NCBI GenBank assembly: GCA_934402375.1
Contig: CAKRUB010000013.1
Span: 3,254 to 67,253 of the forward strand
DNA from: an uncultured Acetatifactor sp.
GTDB lineage: Bacteria; Bacillota; Clostridia; Lachnospirales; Lachnospiraceae
Direction of reading: 5' to 3'
Length of the DNA: 64,000 nt
A program made the translations under genes and the position numbers. Positions 26,029 through 33,839 of the stretch are shown piece after piece. Under the pieces are notes generated by a model that saw nothing but the letters and a program-made list of their open reading frames with translations, searched no databases and was not told the DNA's origin. Each line of letters starts with the position of its first letter. Positions within the stretch are counted from its first letter, which is position 1.

Positions 26029-27558
26029 ATGGCAATACCGACAAATATTAAAACGTTACTATCCGGTGAAGTAGTTGAGTGGGCAAGAATTGAATTTAAA
26101 GAAACATGGGATGCAGCAACCTCCCTGAAATCCATATGCGCATTTGCCAACGACCTTGATAACTGGGGTGGTGGCTATATTGTTATAGGTGTAAAAGAAG
26201 AGGATGGCTGCCCGGTGTATCCGTTACAAGGTGTGCCTGTAGAAAAGCTTGATAAGTATCAAAAGGAGATATTTGCAAAATGTAAGCTTATTAGACCGGC
26301 ATATACACCGATTATAGGTGTTGAGACATATCAGGATAAGCAGTTCATTGTTATCTGGTGTCCGGGTGGGGATAATAGACCATACTCTTCACCGAAGACT
26401 ATGGAAAAGGATAACAAGGAGAGAATTCATTATATTCGTAAGGCATCAAATACAGTAGAGCCATCGGATGATGAAGAAAAGGACTTATTTAATCTTGCAA
26501 ACAGGGTTCCCTTTGATGATCGCATAAACCATCAAGCAGAACTGTCGGATTTAAACATTACTCTGATTCAGAACTATCTGAAGGAGATAAAGAGTTCCTT
26601 GTATGAAAAGTCAAAAACGGCGGATTTTATCGAGGTCTGCCGGGATATGAATATTGTCAGTACCCTGCCGGAATACACTAAACCTAAGAATGTTGGTTTG
26701 ATGTTTTTTAGCATGGAACCGGACAAGTTTTTTCCTACACCCAGATTGATGTGGTACAGTTTCCGGATGGACTTGGGGGTAATGATATTATTGAGAAAAC
26801 GTTCAAGGGTCCGATTCAGCAACAACTTCGTGATGCATTGCAGTATATTCGGAATGTAATTATTACAGAAAAGGTTATAAAATATCCTGACAGGGCAGAA
26901 GCAGATCGTTTCTTTAATTTTCCATATGCAGCAGTAGAAGAGGCTTTGTCTAATGCTGTTTATCACCGCGCATATGACGAACGTGAGCCGATTGAGGTGC
27001 GCGTTGAAGGTGACAGAATTGAAATTGTAAGCTTTCCGGGGCCTGACCGCTCGGTCACGATTGAAGGTTTAAAAAGCTTCCGTGTTTCAAACCGCCGTTA
27101 CAGAAATCGAAGAATTGGAGATTTTTTAAAAGAATTGCATCTGACAGAGGGGAGAAATACTGGATTTAAGAAAATTTTGGATGCATTAGAGGCGAATGGT
27201 TCACCAAAGCCGGAATTTGTGACGGATGAGGATAGAAGCTATTTTATAACAAGGTTGTTTATTCATGAAAGATTTTTGGAAGATGCCCGAAAGGAGCCAA
27301 AAAGGAGCCAAAAAGGAGCCAAAAAGGAGCCAAAAAGGAGCCAAAAAGGAGCTGAAAAAAGGAGCTGAAAGAAGACGAGCGATACTGGCATTTTTGGCGG
27401 AAAATCCAGAGACAACTCAAGCCCAGATTATGGAAGAAATGGAATTAACCAGAAAACAGGTACAAAAAGATATGAGGGAGCTGCAGGAAAAAGGTGTCCT
27501 TGTAAGGGAAGGGACAAATAGAAGTGGTCGATGGATAGTAAAAGAATACGGAAAATGA
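26029..27558 (+). pseudogene. AlbA_2 / ATP-binding (RecG-like) transcriptional regulator, split by two frame breaks
   Basis: Three overlapping reading segments together make one protein of about 505 residues. Segment 1 (26029 on) has the AlbA/Schlafen-like domain: WARIEFKETWDAA and NDLDNWGGGYIVIGVKEE. Segment 2 (frame -1, from ~26735) has the GHKL-like ATP-binding part: AAVEEALSNAVYHRAYDE. Segment 3 (to 27558) holds a C-terminal winged helix (AQIMEEMELTRKQVQKDM). Break 1 lies at 26728-26737, at a T6 run; one extra base restores the expected FFPYTQIDVV. Break 2 lies in an 11-bp tandem repeat. It may be a decayed gene, a sequence error, or a reversible frame switch. Composition is lower in GC than its neighbours, suggesting acquisition. 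Confidence 0.75.
27291..27353 (+). repeat. 11-bp tandem repeat (AAAAAGGAGCC) at the second frame break
   Basis: GGAGCC recurs at 27293, 27304, 27315, 27326 and 27337, then GGAGCT at 27348, each 11 bases apart. The unit is not a multiple of three, so copy-number change shifts the frame. Adding one unit or losing two would fuse the ATPase segment to the winged-helix tail. Confidence 0.9.
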
Positions 27559-27570
27559 GTAATACAAGAA

Positions 27571-27606
27571 AGCCTCCAGGTTTACAACGAATCTGGAGGC
27601 TTTTTT
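27571..27606 (+). terminator. Intrinsic terminator after the AlbA-type regulator gene
   Basis: Stem agcctccag (27571-27579) pairs perfectly with ctggaggct (27593-27601) around a 13-base loop, followed by a six-T run. The rest of the 27559-27739 gap shows no gene. Confidence 0.9.
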
Positions 27607-27739
27607 CTGTCAATTTTCTGCTTTTTTCGCGGGTTTCATTCGATGACTGTCAATAAAAGGTGACGGGTTGGGACTGTCGGTGCAGGAAAATAGCAAGTAA
27701 AATAAAATTATAAGAAATAATGACGGAAGGGGGAGTTTT

Positions 27740-28162
27740 ATGTATGAGGCGCAAAACAGGGCAGCGGAAGAACGGAAATACAGGGAGATGCTGGAGCATA
27801 TATGCAGGCAGGATGATTTCTGGGGGGATTGGACAAGCTATACAAAATGCAGTGTTGTCATCAGGGGTTACGAGCGGAAACAGGCGCTTGTAACGTTAAA
27901 ACAGATTATTTTAAAATATGAGCTGGAGATCGACGAGTGGGCATATCTGCGCGGCGAGAGGTTTATGCAGGAGGCGGATAGCTATGATATGGCGGAAGAC
28001 GAGAAGATTATACAGGATCTGAGCTATCTTGGGGAACACATACCGGCATATGCCCTTCTGAGAGAAGGGCGCGCCGAGGAAGCAGAAATGCTTATGAACT
28101 GGATGGAGGTATGGGGGTTTACAATAGGAAATATGATGGAAACAGGCAGCCTGTCATTCTGA
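27740..28162 (+). CDS. Hypothetical protein, 140 residues
   Basis: Not recognised. The ATG follows a strong GGAAGGGGGAG. The protein is acidic and largely helical by composition, with many Glu and Trp residues and no signal peptide or membrane segment; a YERKQALVTLKQIILKYEL segment looks like an amphipathic helix. The last nine bases overlap the 3' end of the convergent XRE regulator gene. Its position between a regulator remnant and the pilus cluster gives no functional clue. Confidence 0.6.
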   Translation: MYEAQNRAAEERKYREMLEHICRQDDFWGDWTSYTKCSVVIRGYERKQALVTLKQIILKYELEIDEWAYLRGERFMQEADSYDMAEDEKIIQDLSYLGEHIPAYALLREGRAEEAEMLMNWMEVWGFTIGNMMETGSLSF

Positions 28163-28465
28163 GAGCGTAGAAAGGAATGTGATCAGGGCGCTGTACTGTT
28201 CGGAATTGAGCTTCGTCGCCTGTTTTAAGAGATTCATCTGGCTTTCGCTCAGCTCAACGCAATAGCTTTTGTTGTACGAAAAAAAATATGCCATGGATAT
28301 TCCGAAGGCATCGCATATCTTGGTGAGAGAAGGAATGGTAGGGAACATATTTTTCCGGTACCAGGAGGAGATGGTTGACTGCGTAAGACCTGATTTTTCA
28401 GCTAATTGATATTCTGACCATTTTCTCTCCTCTCTCAACTGCGTAATACGATCTAATACATCCAT
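28154..28465 (-). CDS. XRE-family (Cro/CI-type) helix-turn-helix regulator
   Basis: A 103-residue protein. The first ~65 residues are an HTH_3 domain (ITQLREERKWSEYQLAEKSG, then TQSTISSWYRKNM and LTKICDAFGISMAYFF); a short helical tail follows. It faces away from the Tad pilus operon, across a 306-bp gap containing a palindrome that overlaps the pilus promoter. It is therefore the natural candidate regulator of the pilus cluster. AGAGGTG precedes the ATG on the minus strand. Confidence 0.85.
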   Translation of the reverse strand: MDVLDRITQLREERKWSEYQLAEKSGLTQSTISSWYRKNMFPTIPSLTKICDAFGISMAYFFSYNKSYCVELSESQMNLLKQATKLNSEQYSALITFLSTLSE

Positions 28466-28575
28466 CTTAACACCTCTTTTTTATTCATATCTTTTGAAGA
28501 CTATCATCACCATGGTTGTTCACTATTATTCAATGCATTACACTGAATACTCGTTAATTATACTTCAAATAATCG

Positions 28576-28615
28576 TTGCAATTTAATATGCGTAGTCGTA
28601 TAATATATACGACTA
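28576..28615 (+). promoter_or_regulatory. Promoter with overlapping operator upstream of the Tad pilus cluster
   Basis: TTGCAA (28576-28581), 17-base spacer, TATAAT (28599-28604). A perfect palindrome with 10-base arms (TAGTCGTATA and TATACGACTA, 28593-28615, 3-base centre) covers the -10 box, so a bound regulator would occlude it. The predicted 5' leader is about 160 nt. The remaining parts of the 28466-28771 gap are AT-rich without a recognisable gene. Confidence 0.65.
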
Positions 28616-28701
28616 TTAAGACTTGACATTTGATAAACACCGCAGAAATCAAGCAAATTTTGATATGGAGCTAAAAGTAAGGCGTAGGCAAAGGAAATAA
28701 A

Positions 28702-28725
28702 CGTAGTACGCAGAATCGTAGTACG
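28702..28725 (+). repeat. Direct repeats cgtagtacg in the pilus leader
   Basis: Two exact 9-base copies (28702-28710 and 28717-28725) spaced 15 bases apart; a related cgtagtcgta occurs at the operator (28591-28600). Possible additional regulator-binding sites or leader RNA elements. Confidence 0.5.
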
Positions 28726-28771
28726 AAGGAAAACCCACTTAAAACACACGGAATATACAGGGGGATGTACC

Positions 28772-29833
28772 ATGAAGATAAAACTTGCACTCTTAGAGCA
28801 GGATCAGGGATACCTGAACAAAATAACGATGGTTTTCAGTACGAAGTACGCTGACAAGCTGGAGATATATTCCTTTACAAACCTTGAAATTGCCTTGGCG
28901 GCGCTGGATAGCGCGCGGATCGACGTGCTTGTGGCAGGCAGTACATTTGAAATTAATGCGGATGCTCTGCCCAGAAGATGCGGCTTTGCATATTTTGTGG
29001 AGTCCGCAGACATTGAGGCGTACAAAGGACAGCGCGCGATCTGCAAGTTCCAGAAGGCGGATCTGATATATAGACAGATTCTCAGCATCTATTCTGAGGT
29101 TGCCGGCAGTGTGTCGGGGTTGAAGATGGGCGATGATCATTGCAAGGTCATTGCGTTTACTTCGCCCTGCGGAGGAACCGGCACATCATCCGTGGCGGCA
29201 GCATATGCTATACGTTCAGCCGCAGGGGGACAGAAAACCCTCTATCTCAATCTTGAAAAATTCGGTTCTTCGGATGTCTTTTTCGCATCTGAGGGTCAGT
29301 TCGACATGAGTGATATTGTCTTCGCGCTGAAGAGCAAGAAGACAAATCTTTCCATGAAACTCGAAAGCTGCGTCAAGCAGGACCCCAGAGGTGTCTTTTT
29401 CTATTCACAATCAAAAGTTGCACTGGATATGCTGGAGTTGAACGGGGAGGATGTACTGAGACTCCTTGCCGAGGCGAAGATTTCAGACAGCTATTCCAGA
29501 ATCGTTCTGGATATGGACTTTTCAATCGATAAGAGCAGTCTGGCAATTTTACGTCAGGCGAATGCTGTTATCTGGGTCGGGGACGGCTCGGAGACTGCCA
29601 ACAGGAAGATGCTGCGCGCATATGAGGCGATTAAGATAAAGGAACAGAACGAGGATGCACCTATAACAGGGAGACTGGCGCTGGTATACAACAAGTTCAG
29701 CAACAAATCCAGCCGCCCGCTGGAGACGGAGGAAATAAAGAGCATCGGTGGTGCACCACGCTATGAACACGCGACTACAGAGCAGGTGGTTGAGCAGCTC
29801 AGCCGTATGCAGATGCTTGACAGGATTGACTAA
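28772..29833 (+). CDS. tadZ: TadZ/CpaE-like pilus assembly protein with degenerate P-loop
   Basis: 353 residues: an N-terminal receiver-like domain (~1-115) and a MinD/ParA-type ATPase-like domain, the TadZ/CpaE arrangement that places the Tad machine in the cell. The P-loop region reads SPCGGTGTSS (Cys133 to Ser140), where canonical MinD proteins have KGGxGKT. Both signature lysines are thus replaced, by Cys133 and Thr138, so nucleotide binding or hydrolysis may be lost or altered. First gene of the pilus cluster; tadA follows after 14 bp. No RBS stronger than GGGGGATG is seen. Confidence 0.8.
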   Translation: MKIKLALLEQDQGYLNKITMVFSTKYADKLEIYSFTNLEIALAALDSARIDVLVAGSTFEINADALPRRCGFAYFVESADIEAYKGQRAICKFQKADLIYRQILSIYSEVAGSVSGLKMGDDHCKVIAFTSPCGGTGTSSVAAAYAIRSAAGGQKTLYLNLEKFGSSDVFFASEGQFDMSDIVFALKSKKTNLSMKLESCVKQDPRGVFFYSQSKVALDMLELNGEDVLRLLAEAKISDSYSRIVLDMDFSIDKSSLAILRQANAVIWVGDGSETANRKMLRAYEAIKIKEQNEDAPITGRLALVYNKFSNKSSRPLETEEIKSIGGAPRYEHATTEQVVEQLSRMQMLDRID

Positions 29834-29847
29834 AGAGGTGGTGCCGT

Positions 29848-31086
29848 ATGGATTTTGAACAGGAACAGAGACTTGTAGCGGAAATAAAAAGCTATGTTTC
29901 GGAAAATCTTCCGTTGAGCAAAATGGATGACGACGAGCTGGAGAAGAAGGTAGAGGAGATCACGCTGAACCGGATCGGAAGCCAGTATTGTTCCATCGAT
30001 CAGAAGGTTTCCATTGTGCAGCAGGTGTACAGCTCGATCAGAGGCTTCGGACTGCTGGACTCCATTATCAGCGATGACACCATCACCGAGGTCATGATCA
30101 ACGGCCCGGAAAATGTTTTTATCGAGCAGAGCGGCCGGCTCTTTAAGCTGGACAAGCAGTTCGAGAGTCAGAGAAAGCTGGAGGATGTGATACAGAGAAT
30201 TGTAGGACTTGCAGGAAGAGAGGTCAATCAGGCGAATCCGATCTGCGACACGAGACTGCCGGACGGTTCCCGTGTGAATGTGGTTTTACCGCCGATTGCG
30301 CTGTGCGGTCCGACGGTGACGATCCGTAAGTTCTCCAAGACGCCGATGACGATTGAGAGACTGATTCAATACGGCTCTATCACACAGGAAATCGCGGATA
30401 AGCTCCAACTGCTGGTAAAGGCAAAATACAATATCTTCATCAGCGGCGGAACGGGCTCCGGAAAAACAACCTTTTTGAATGCATTGTCAAATTACATCCC
30501 GAAGGATGAACGTGTAATCACGATTGAGGACTCGGCGGAGCTTCAGATTACCGGCGTTCAGAATCTGGTCAGCTTGGAGACCAGAAATGCGAATGCATCC
30601 GGTGCGGGGCAGATAACGATCAGAGACCTCATAAAGTCCTCCCTCCGTATGAGACCGGAGAGAATTGTTGTCGGAGAGGTCAGAGGCGGCGAGGCTCTGG
30701 ATATGCTTCAGGCGATGAATACGGGACATGACGGCTCTCTTTCGACGGGGCACGCGAACTCGACAGAGGATATGCTGAGCCGTCTTGAGACCATGGTTCT
30801 TCAGGGAGCGGCGGGGCTGCCGCTGGAGGCGATCCGGCAGCAGATTGCTTCCGCGGTAGACATCATTATTCATCTGTCGAGACTCCGTGACAAATCGAGA
30901 AAGACCATGGAGATCACTGAGGTCGTCGGATATGAGAACGGGCAGATCATACTGAATCCATTGTATAAGTTCGAGGAGGACGAAAACAGCACGCTGGATA
31001 AGGTGTCGGGGAAACTGAACAGAACAGCAAATCCGATGAAAAATGATTTCAAACTCCGACTTGCGGGAATTAAAACAGAAATATGA
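29848..31086 (+). CDS. tadA: TadA/CpaF secretion ATPase of the Tad pilus
   Basis: 412 residues, typical length. N-terminal all-alpha/beta domain with ITEVMINGPENVFIE, then the RecA-like motor: Walker A SGGTGSGKTTF (Lys206), an Asp box at VITIEDSAELQI, and IVVGEVRGGEALDMLQAMN plus GHDGSLSTGHANS. It powers pilin polymerisation. AAAGAGGTGGTG precedes the start. The next gene, tadB, begins 10 bp later. Confidence 0.95.
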   Translation: MDFEQEQRLVAEIKSYVSENLPLSKMDDDELEKKVEEITLNRIGSQYCSIDQKVSIVQQVYSSIRGFGLLDSIISDDTITEVMINGPENVFIEQSGRLFKLDKQFESQRKLEDVIQRIVGLAGREVNQANPICDTRLPDGSRVNVVLPPIALCGPTVTIRKFSKTPMTIERLIQYGSITQEIADKLQLLVKAKYNIFISGGTGSGKTTFLNALSNYIPKDERVITIEDSAELQITGVQNLVSLETRNANASGAGQITIRDLIKSSLRMRPERIVVGEVRGGEALDMLQAMNTGHDGSLSTGHANSTEDMLSRLETMVLQGAAGLPLEAIRQQIASAVDIIIHLSRLRDKSRKTMEITEVVGYENGQIILNPLYKFEEDENSTLDKVSGKLNRTANPMKNDFKLRLAGIKTEI

Positions 31087-31095
31087 GGTGAAATA

Positions 31096-31956
31096 ATGGC
31101 ATTAGGAAGAAAAAAGAAAGGCGTAGAAGAACCGCAGTATTATACCTCTGCTACGAATATGCCAACTTATAACTATAAAGTATATTACATGAAGCCGTAT
31201 GAAAAAATTGCTTATTTCCTTCTGGCATTTGTGGTAGGAGCAGCGGTTGGATATCTGTTTTATGGTGGAATCGGTACGGACGAATTTGGAGAGCCGACGA
31301 AACTGACATGGACGCTTAATATTATCATTCCCGGGGTGGTAGGGCTCTTTGCGGGAATTGCTTTTGTGCCCATGCGGACGCAGCAGATTATTGAAAAGCA
31401 GAGAAAAAAACTGAACATCCAATTTAGAGATATGCTGGAGGCTCTTAATACATCGTTGGGAGCAGGAAAGAATGTAGTAGATTCGTTCCATGCTGTATAT
31501 GATGACCTTAAGGTTCAATATGATGAGGGCGCATATATTTTGAAAGAACTGGAAGTCATTCTATCGGGTATGGCTAACAATGTTGATATTGAAGATCTGT
31601 TGTTTGATTTCGGAACAAGGAGCGGTATTGAAGATATTAGCAGCTTTGCAAATGTTTTTAAGATATGCTATCGCAAGGGTGGAAACATCAAGGACACGAT
31701 TAGGAGTACACATGCAATTCTTGGAGACAAGATGGAGATCAGTGAGGATATCGAGACTGTTGTGACCTCAAACAAGACGGAACAAAAAATCATGATTGCT
31801 ATGCCTATAGCATTGATTGGCATGATTAAAATGATGAGTCCTGATTTTGCTGCGAATTTTACAACTTTTACAGGTGTATTATCAACGACAGTAGCAATAG
31901 GAATGTTTGTTGCATCCTATGTGATCGGCAAAAAGATTTTGAATATTAAGGTATAG
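31096..31956 (+). CDS. tadB: TadB-like inner-membrane platform protein
   Basis: 286 residues with a hydrophobic N-terminal pair of helices (YFLLAFVVGAAVGYLFYG and IIIPGVVGLFAGIAFVP), a cytoplasmic T2SSF domain (FRDMLEALNTSLGAGKNVVD), and C-terminal membrane helices. This is the TadB form of the type II secretion F family, which docks on TadA. Base composition drops in GC at this gene and remains lower until about 41,070, unlike tadZ and tadA. Confidence 0.85.
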   Translation: MALGRKKKGVEEPQYYTSATNMPTYNYKVYYMKPYEKIAYFLLAFVVGAAVGYLFYGGIGTDEFGEPTKLTWTLNIIIPGVVGLFAGIAFVPMRTQQIIEKQRKKLNIQFRDMLEALNTSLGAGKNVVDSFHAVYDDLKVQYDEGAYILKELEVILSGMANNVDIEDLLFDFGTRSGIEDISSFANVFKICYRKGGNIKDTIRSTHAILGDKMEISEDIETVVTSNKTEQKIMIAMPIALIGMIKMMSPDFAANFTTFTGVLSTTVAIGMFVASYVIGKKILNIKV

Positions 31957-31967
31957 GGAGAAAAGAT

Positions 31968-32837
31968 ATGCTGACTGTAATGGATTTCGTGGTTTTTGGA
32001 GTGGGGTTGCTATTTATCCTGATATGGTTGGTGCTTTTTTTCTGTGGGTTGAAATATGCCTCTTTGTTTGAGACTCTGGATGAAAAGGATTTTCCGCTGA
32101 AAGATTTATATGTTGAAGGATATACCCTCATGAAATTAATAAATTATCAATATAATTCACGGCGGGATAGAAAGCTTCATAAGGAAATCTGTGTCCTGTA
32201 TGGGAAAAAGTATGCGGATTACTATATCAGGGTCATCTATGCACAAAAAATTACGTTTGCCCTTACGCTTTTGACATTGGCAGCACCTATGTATGGGTTG
32301 GCAGCAAGTCCTGCGGCAGGTATGATTATGATTCTCTTTGCGGGAACCGCCTATTTCTATTTTGGTACGGCTACAGAGAAGAAGATATTGAAGAGATCAG
32401 AGGAGATGCTTTGCGACTTTTCAAATGTGGTATCAAAGCTGGCACTTCTGACGAATGCGGGACTGATTATGCGGGAGGCGTGGGAAGAGGTGGCTTATAC
32501 CGGCGAAACCGCATTATATAAAGAAATGCAGTTTACAGTGAGTGAAATGAATAATGGAGTTTCTGAGATAGACGCTCTGTACAATTTCGGCTCGCGATGT
32601 ATTATTCCTGAAATTAAAAAGTTCACATCAACGATCACACAAGGAATTATCAAAGGAAACAGCGAGCTTACATACATGCTTCAGGAGCAAAGCAGGGAAG
32701 TATGGGCTGCAAAAAAACAAAATGTCAGACGACAGGGCGAAAAGGCGGCAAGTAAGTTACTCATACCTATTTTAATCATGTTTGCCGGCATATTGATTAT
32801 GATCCTGATTCCTATATTTACAAATTTAGGAGTCTGA
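31968..32837 (+). CDS. tadC: TadC-like inner-membrane platform protein
   Basis: 289 residues with an N-terminal membrane helix, two central helices (ITFALTLLTLAAPMYGLA, MIMILFAGTAYFYFG), a T2SSF-like domain (CDFSNVVSKLALLTNAGLIM) and a C-terminal helix (LLIPILIMFAGILIMILIP). It pairs with TadB as the second platform protein. It begins 11 bp after tadB with GGGAG RBS. Confidence 0.85.
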   Translation: MLTVMDFVVFGVGLLFILIWLVLFFCGLKYASLFETLDEKDFPLKDLYVEGYTLMKLINYQYNSRRDRKLHKEICVLYGKKYADYYIRVIYAQKITFALTLLTLAAPMYGLAASPAAGMIMILFAGTAYFYFGTATEKKILKRSEEMLCDFSNVVSKLALLTNAGLIMREAWEEVAYTGETALYKEMQFTVSEMNNGVSEIDALYNFGSRCIIPEIKKFTSTITQGIIKGNSELTYMLQEQSREVWAAKKQNVRRQGEKAASKLLIPILIMFAGILIMILIPIFTNLGV

Positions 32838-32877
32838 TCAGATTAATATAGAAATATGTGGGAAAGGAGGAAAAAGA

Positions 32878-33090
32878 ATGATGTTTGCAATCAAAGCTAT
32901 GGCTTTAAAGGCGGGCATAAAGTTCCGTGAGTTTTTGCGCAAGGAGAACGGTGAGGTTAATATCGTTACAATCGTTGTGCTTATTGGTATTGCTGTCCTT
33001 CTGGCAATTATCTTTAGGGGAGCGATTACGAATCTTCTCAACTCCCTGTTCGGAACAATAGAAAACAATGCGCAGAATGCTATTAATTGA
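32878..33090 (+). CDS. flp: Flp-like prepilin
   Basis: 70 residues: a basic leader, cleavage context RKENG|EVN (after Gly25), and one hydrophobic helix IVTIVVLIGIAVLLAIIF, then a short soluble tail. This fits a major Flp pilin processed by the peptidase at 39067. Unlike classical Flp pilins it lacks the Glu5-Tyr6 pair after the cleavage site; the Glu is at +1. ATG 32878 follows AAAGGAGG, the strongest RBS in the pilus cluster, consistent with high pilin expression. Confidence 0.8.
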   Translation: MMFAIKAMALKAGIKFREFLRKENGEVNIVTIVVLIGIAVLLAIIFRGAITNLLNSLFGTIENNAQNAIN

Positions 33091-33201
33091 TGAGCATTTC
33101 TCAAGAACTGCGTGGCAGCCAGGAGAGGTATGCCGCGCAGTTGCCTGTGAAGTATCTGAATACAGTCCAAGGTATGTTTAAAAGGGACATGGTAACGGCT
33201 T

Positions 33202-33831
33202 ATGAAAATGAAAAAGAAAATAATTGAAGAAAGTGGAATGGCAATTGTGGAGGCTACTATTGTATTCCCAGTGATATTTTTGGTGATCTTTCTGATGATT
33301 TTTGCTGGAAATGCCTATCTCCAGAAATGCCGAGTGGAAGCAATAGTAAACCGGATGGCAATCAGCGGAGCTGCATATTGTGCTGACCCTTTGCTGCAAG
33401 GCATCGAGGGAGGAAGTATTCCGTCATTGGGTGAGTTGGACGTCAAACCGTACCGCTATCTGTTTGGCGGTATGGAGAGCATAGAGACGAAGATTAGTGC
33501 CGAAGTCGAGACGCGTGTGAGGGGAATGAGCACAGGTCTTTTCTCTAATATGAAGCCGACTGCACCGGTAATTGAGGTGAAGTACAATAATGGATTTATA
33601 TATTCCACTTTTTCGGTAGAGATAGAGTATAAAATTGAGATTCCGGTAAGGCTGTTGGGAGCTTCTGACTTTATTGCGCTTGAGGTGTCTACAAGAACAG
33701 ATATGCCTGTGTCGGACACGGTTGAATTTATTCGAAACGTTGATATGGTTGGAGATTATATGGATAGATACGGCGTCACTGAAAAGATAAATGAGGTGAT
33801 TAATAAGGCAAAGGAATGGTCCGGAAAGTAG
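33202..33831 (+). CDS. tadE: TadE-like minor pseudopilin 1
   Basis: 209 residues with a basic start, SG|MAIVEATIVFPVIFLVIF: prepilin cleavage Gly followed by Glu at +5 and a hydrophobic helix, the TadE pattern. The C-terminal part is a soluble extracytoplasmic domain. It lies 111 bp after the pilin gene and its end overlaps an upstream potential start of the next gene by a few bases. Confidence 0.8.
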   Translation: MKMKKKIIEESGMAIVEATIVFPVIFLVIFLMIFAGNAYLQKCRVEAIVNRMAISGAAYCADPLLQGIEGGSIPSLGELDVKPYRYLFGGMESIETKISAEVETRVRGMSTGLFSNMKPTAPVIEVKYNNGFIYSTFSVEIEYKIEIPVRLLGASDFIALEVSTRTDMPVSDTVEFIRNVDMVGDYMDRYGVTEKINEVINKAKEWSGK

Positions 33832-33839
33832 GGGGATTT

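Noticed and set aside
27265..27558. Stand-alone small winged-helix gene
   Set aside because: It has no RBS, starts inside the upstream frame and fits as the C-terminal domain of the split AlbA-type regulator.
28623..28628. TTGACA as a second pilus promoter
   Set aside because: No -10 box at 16-18 bases downstream.
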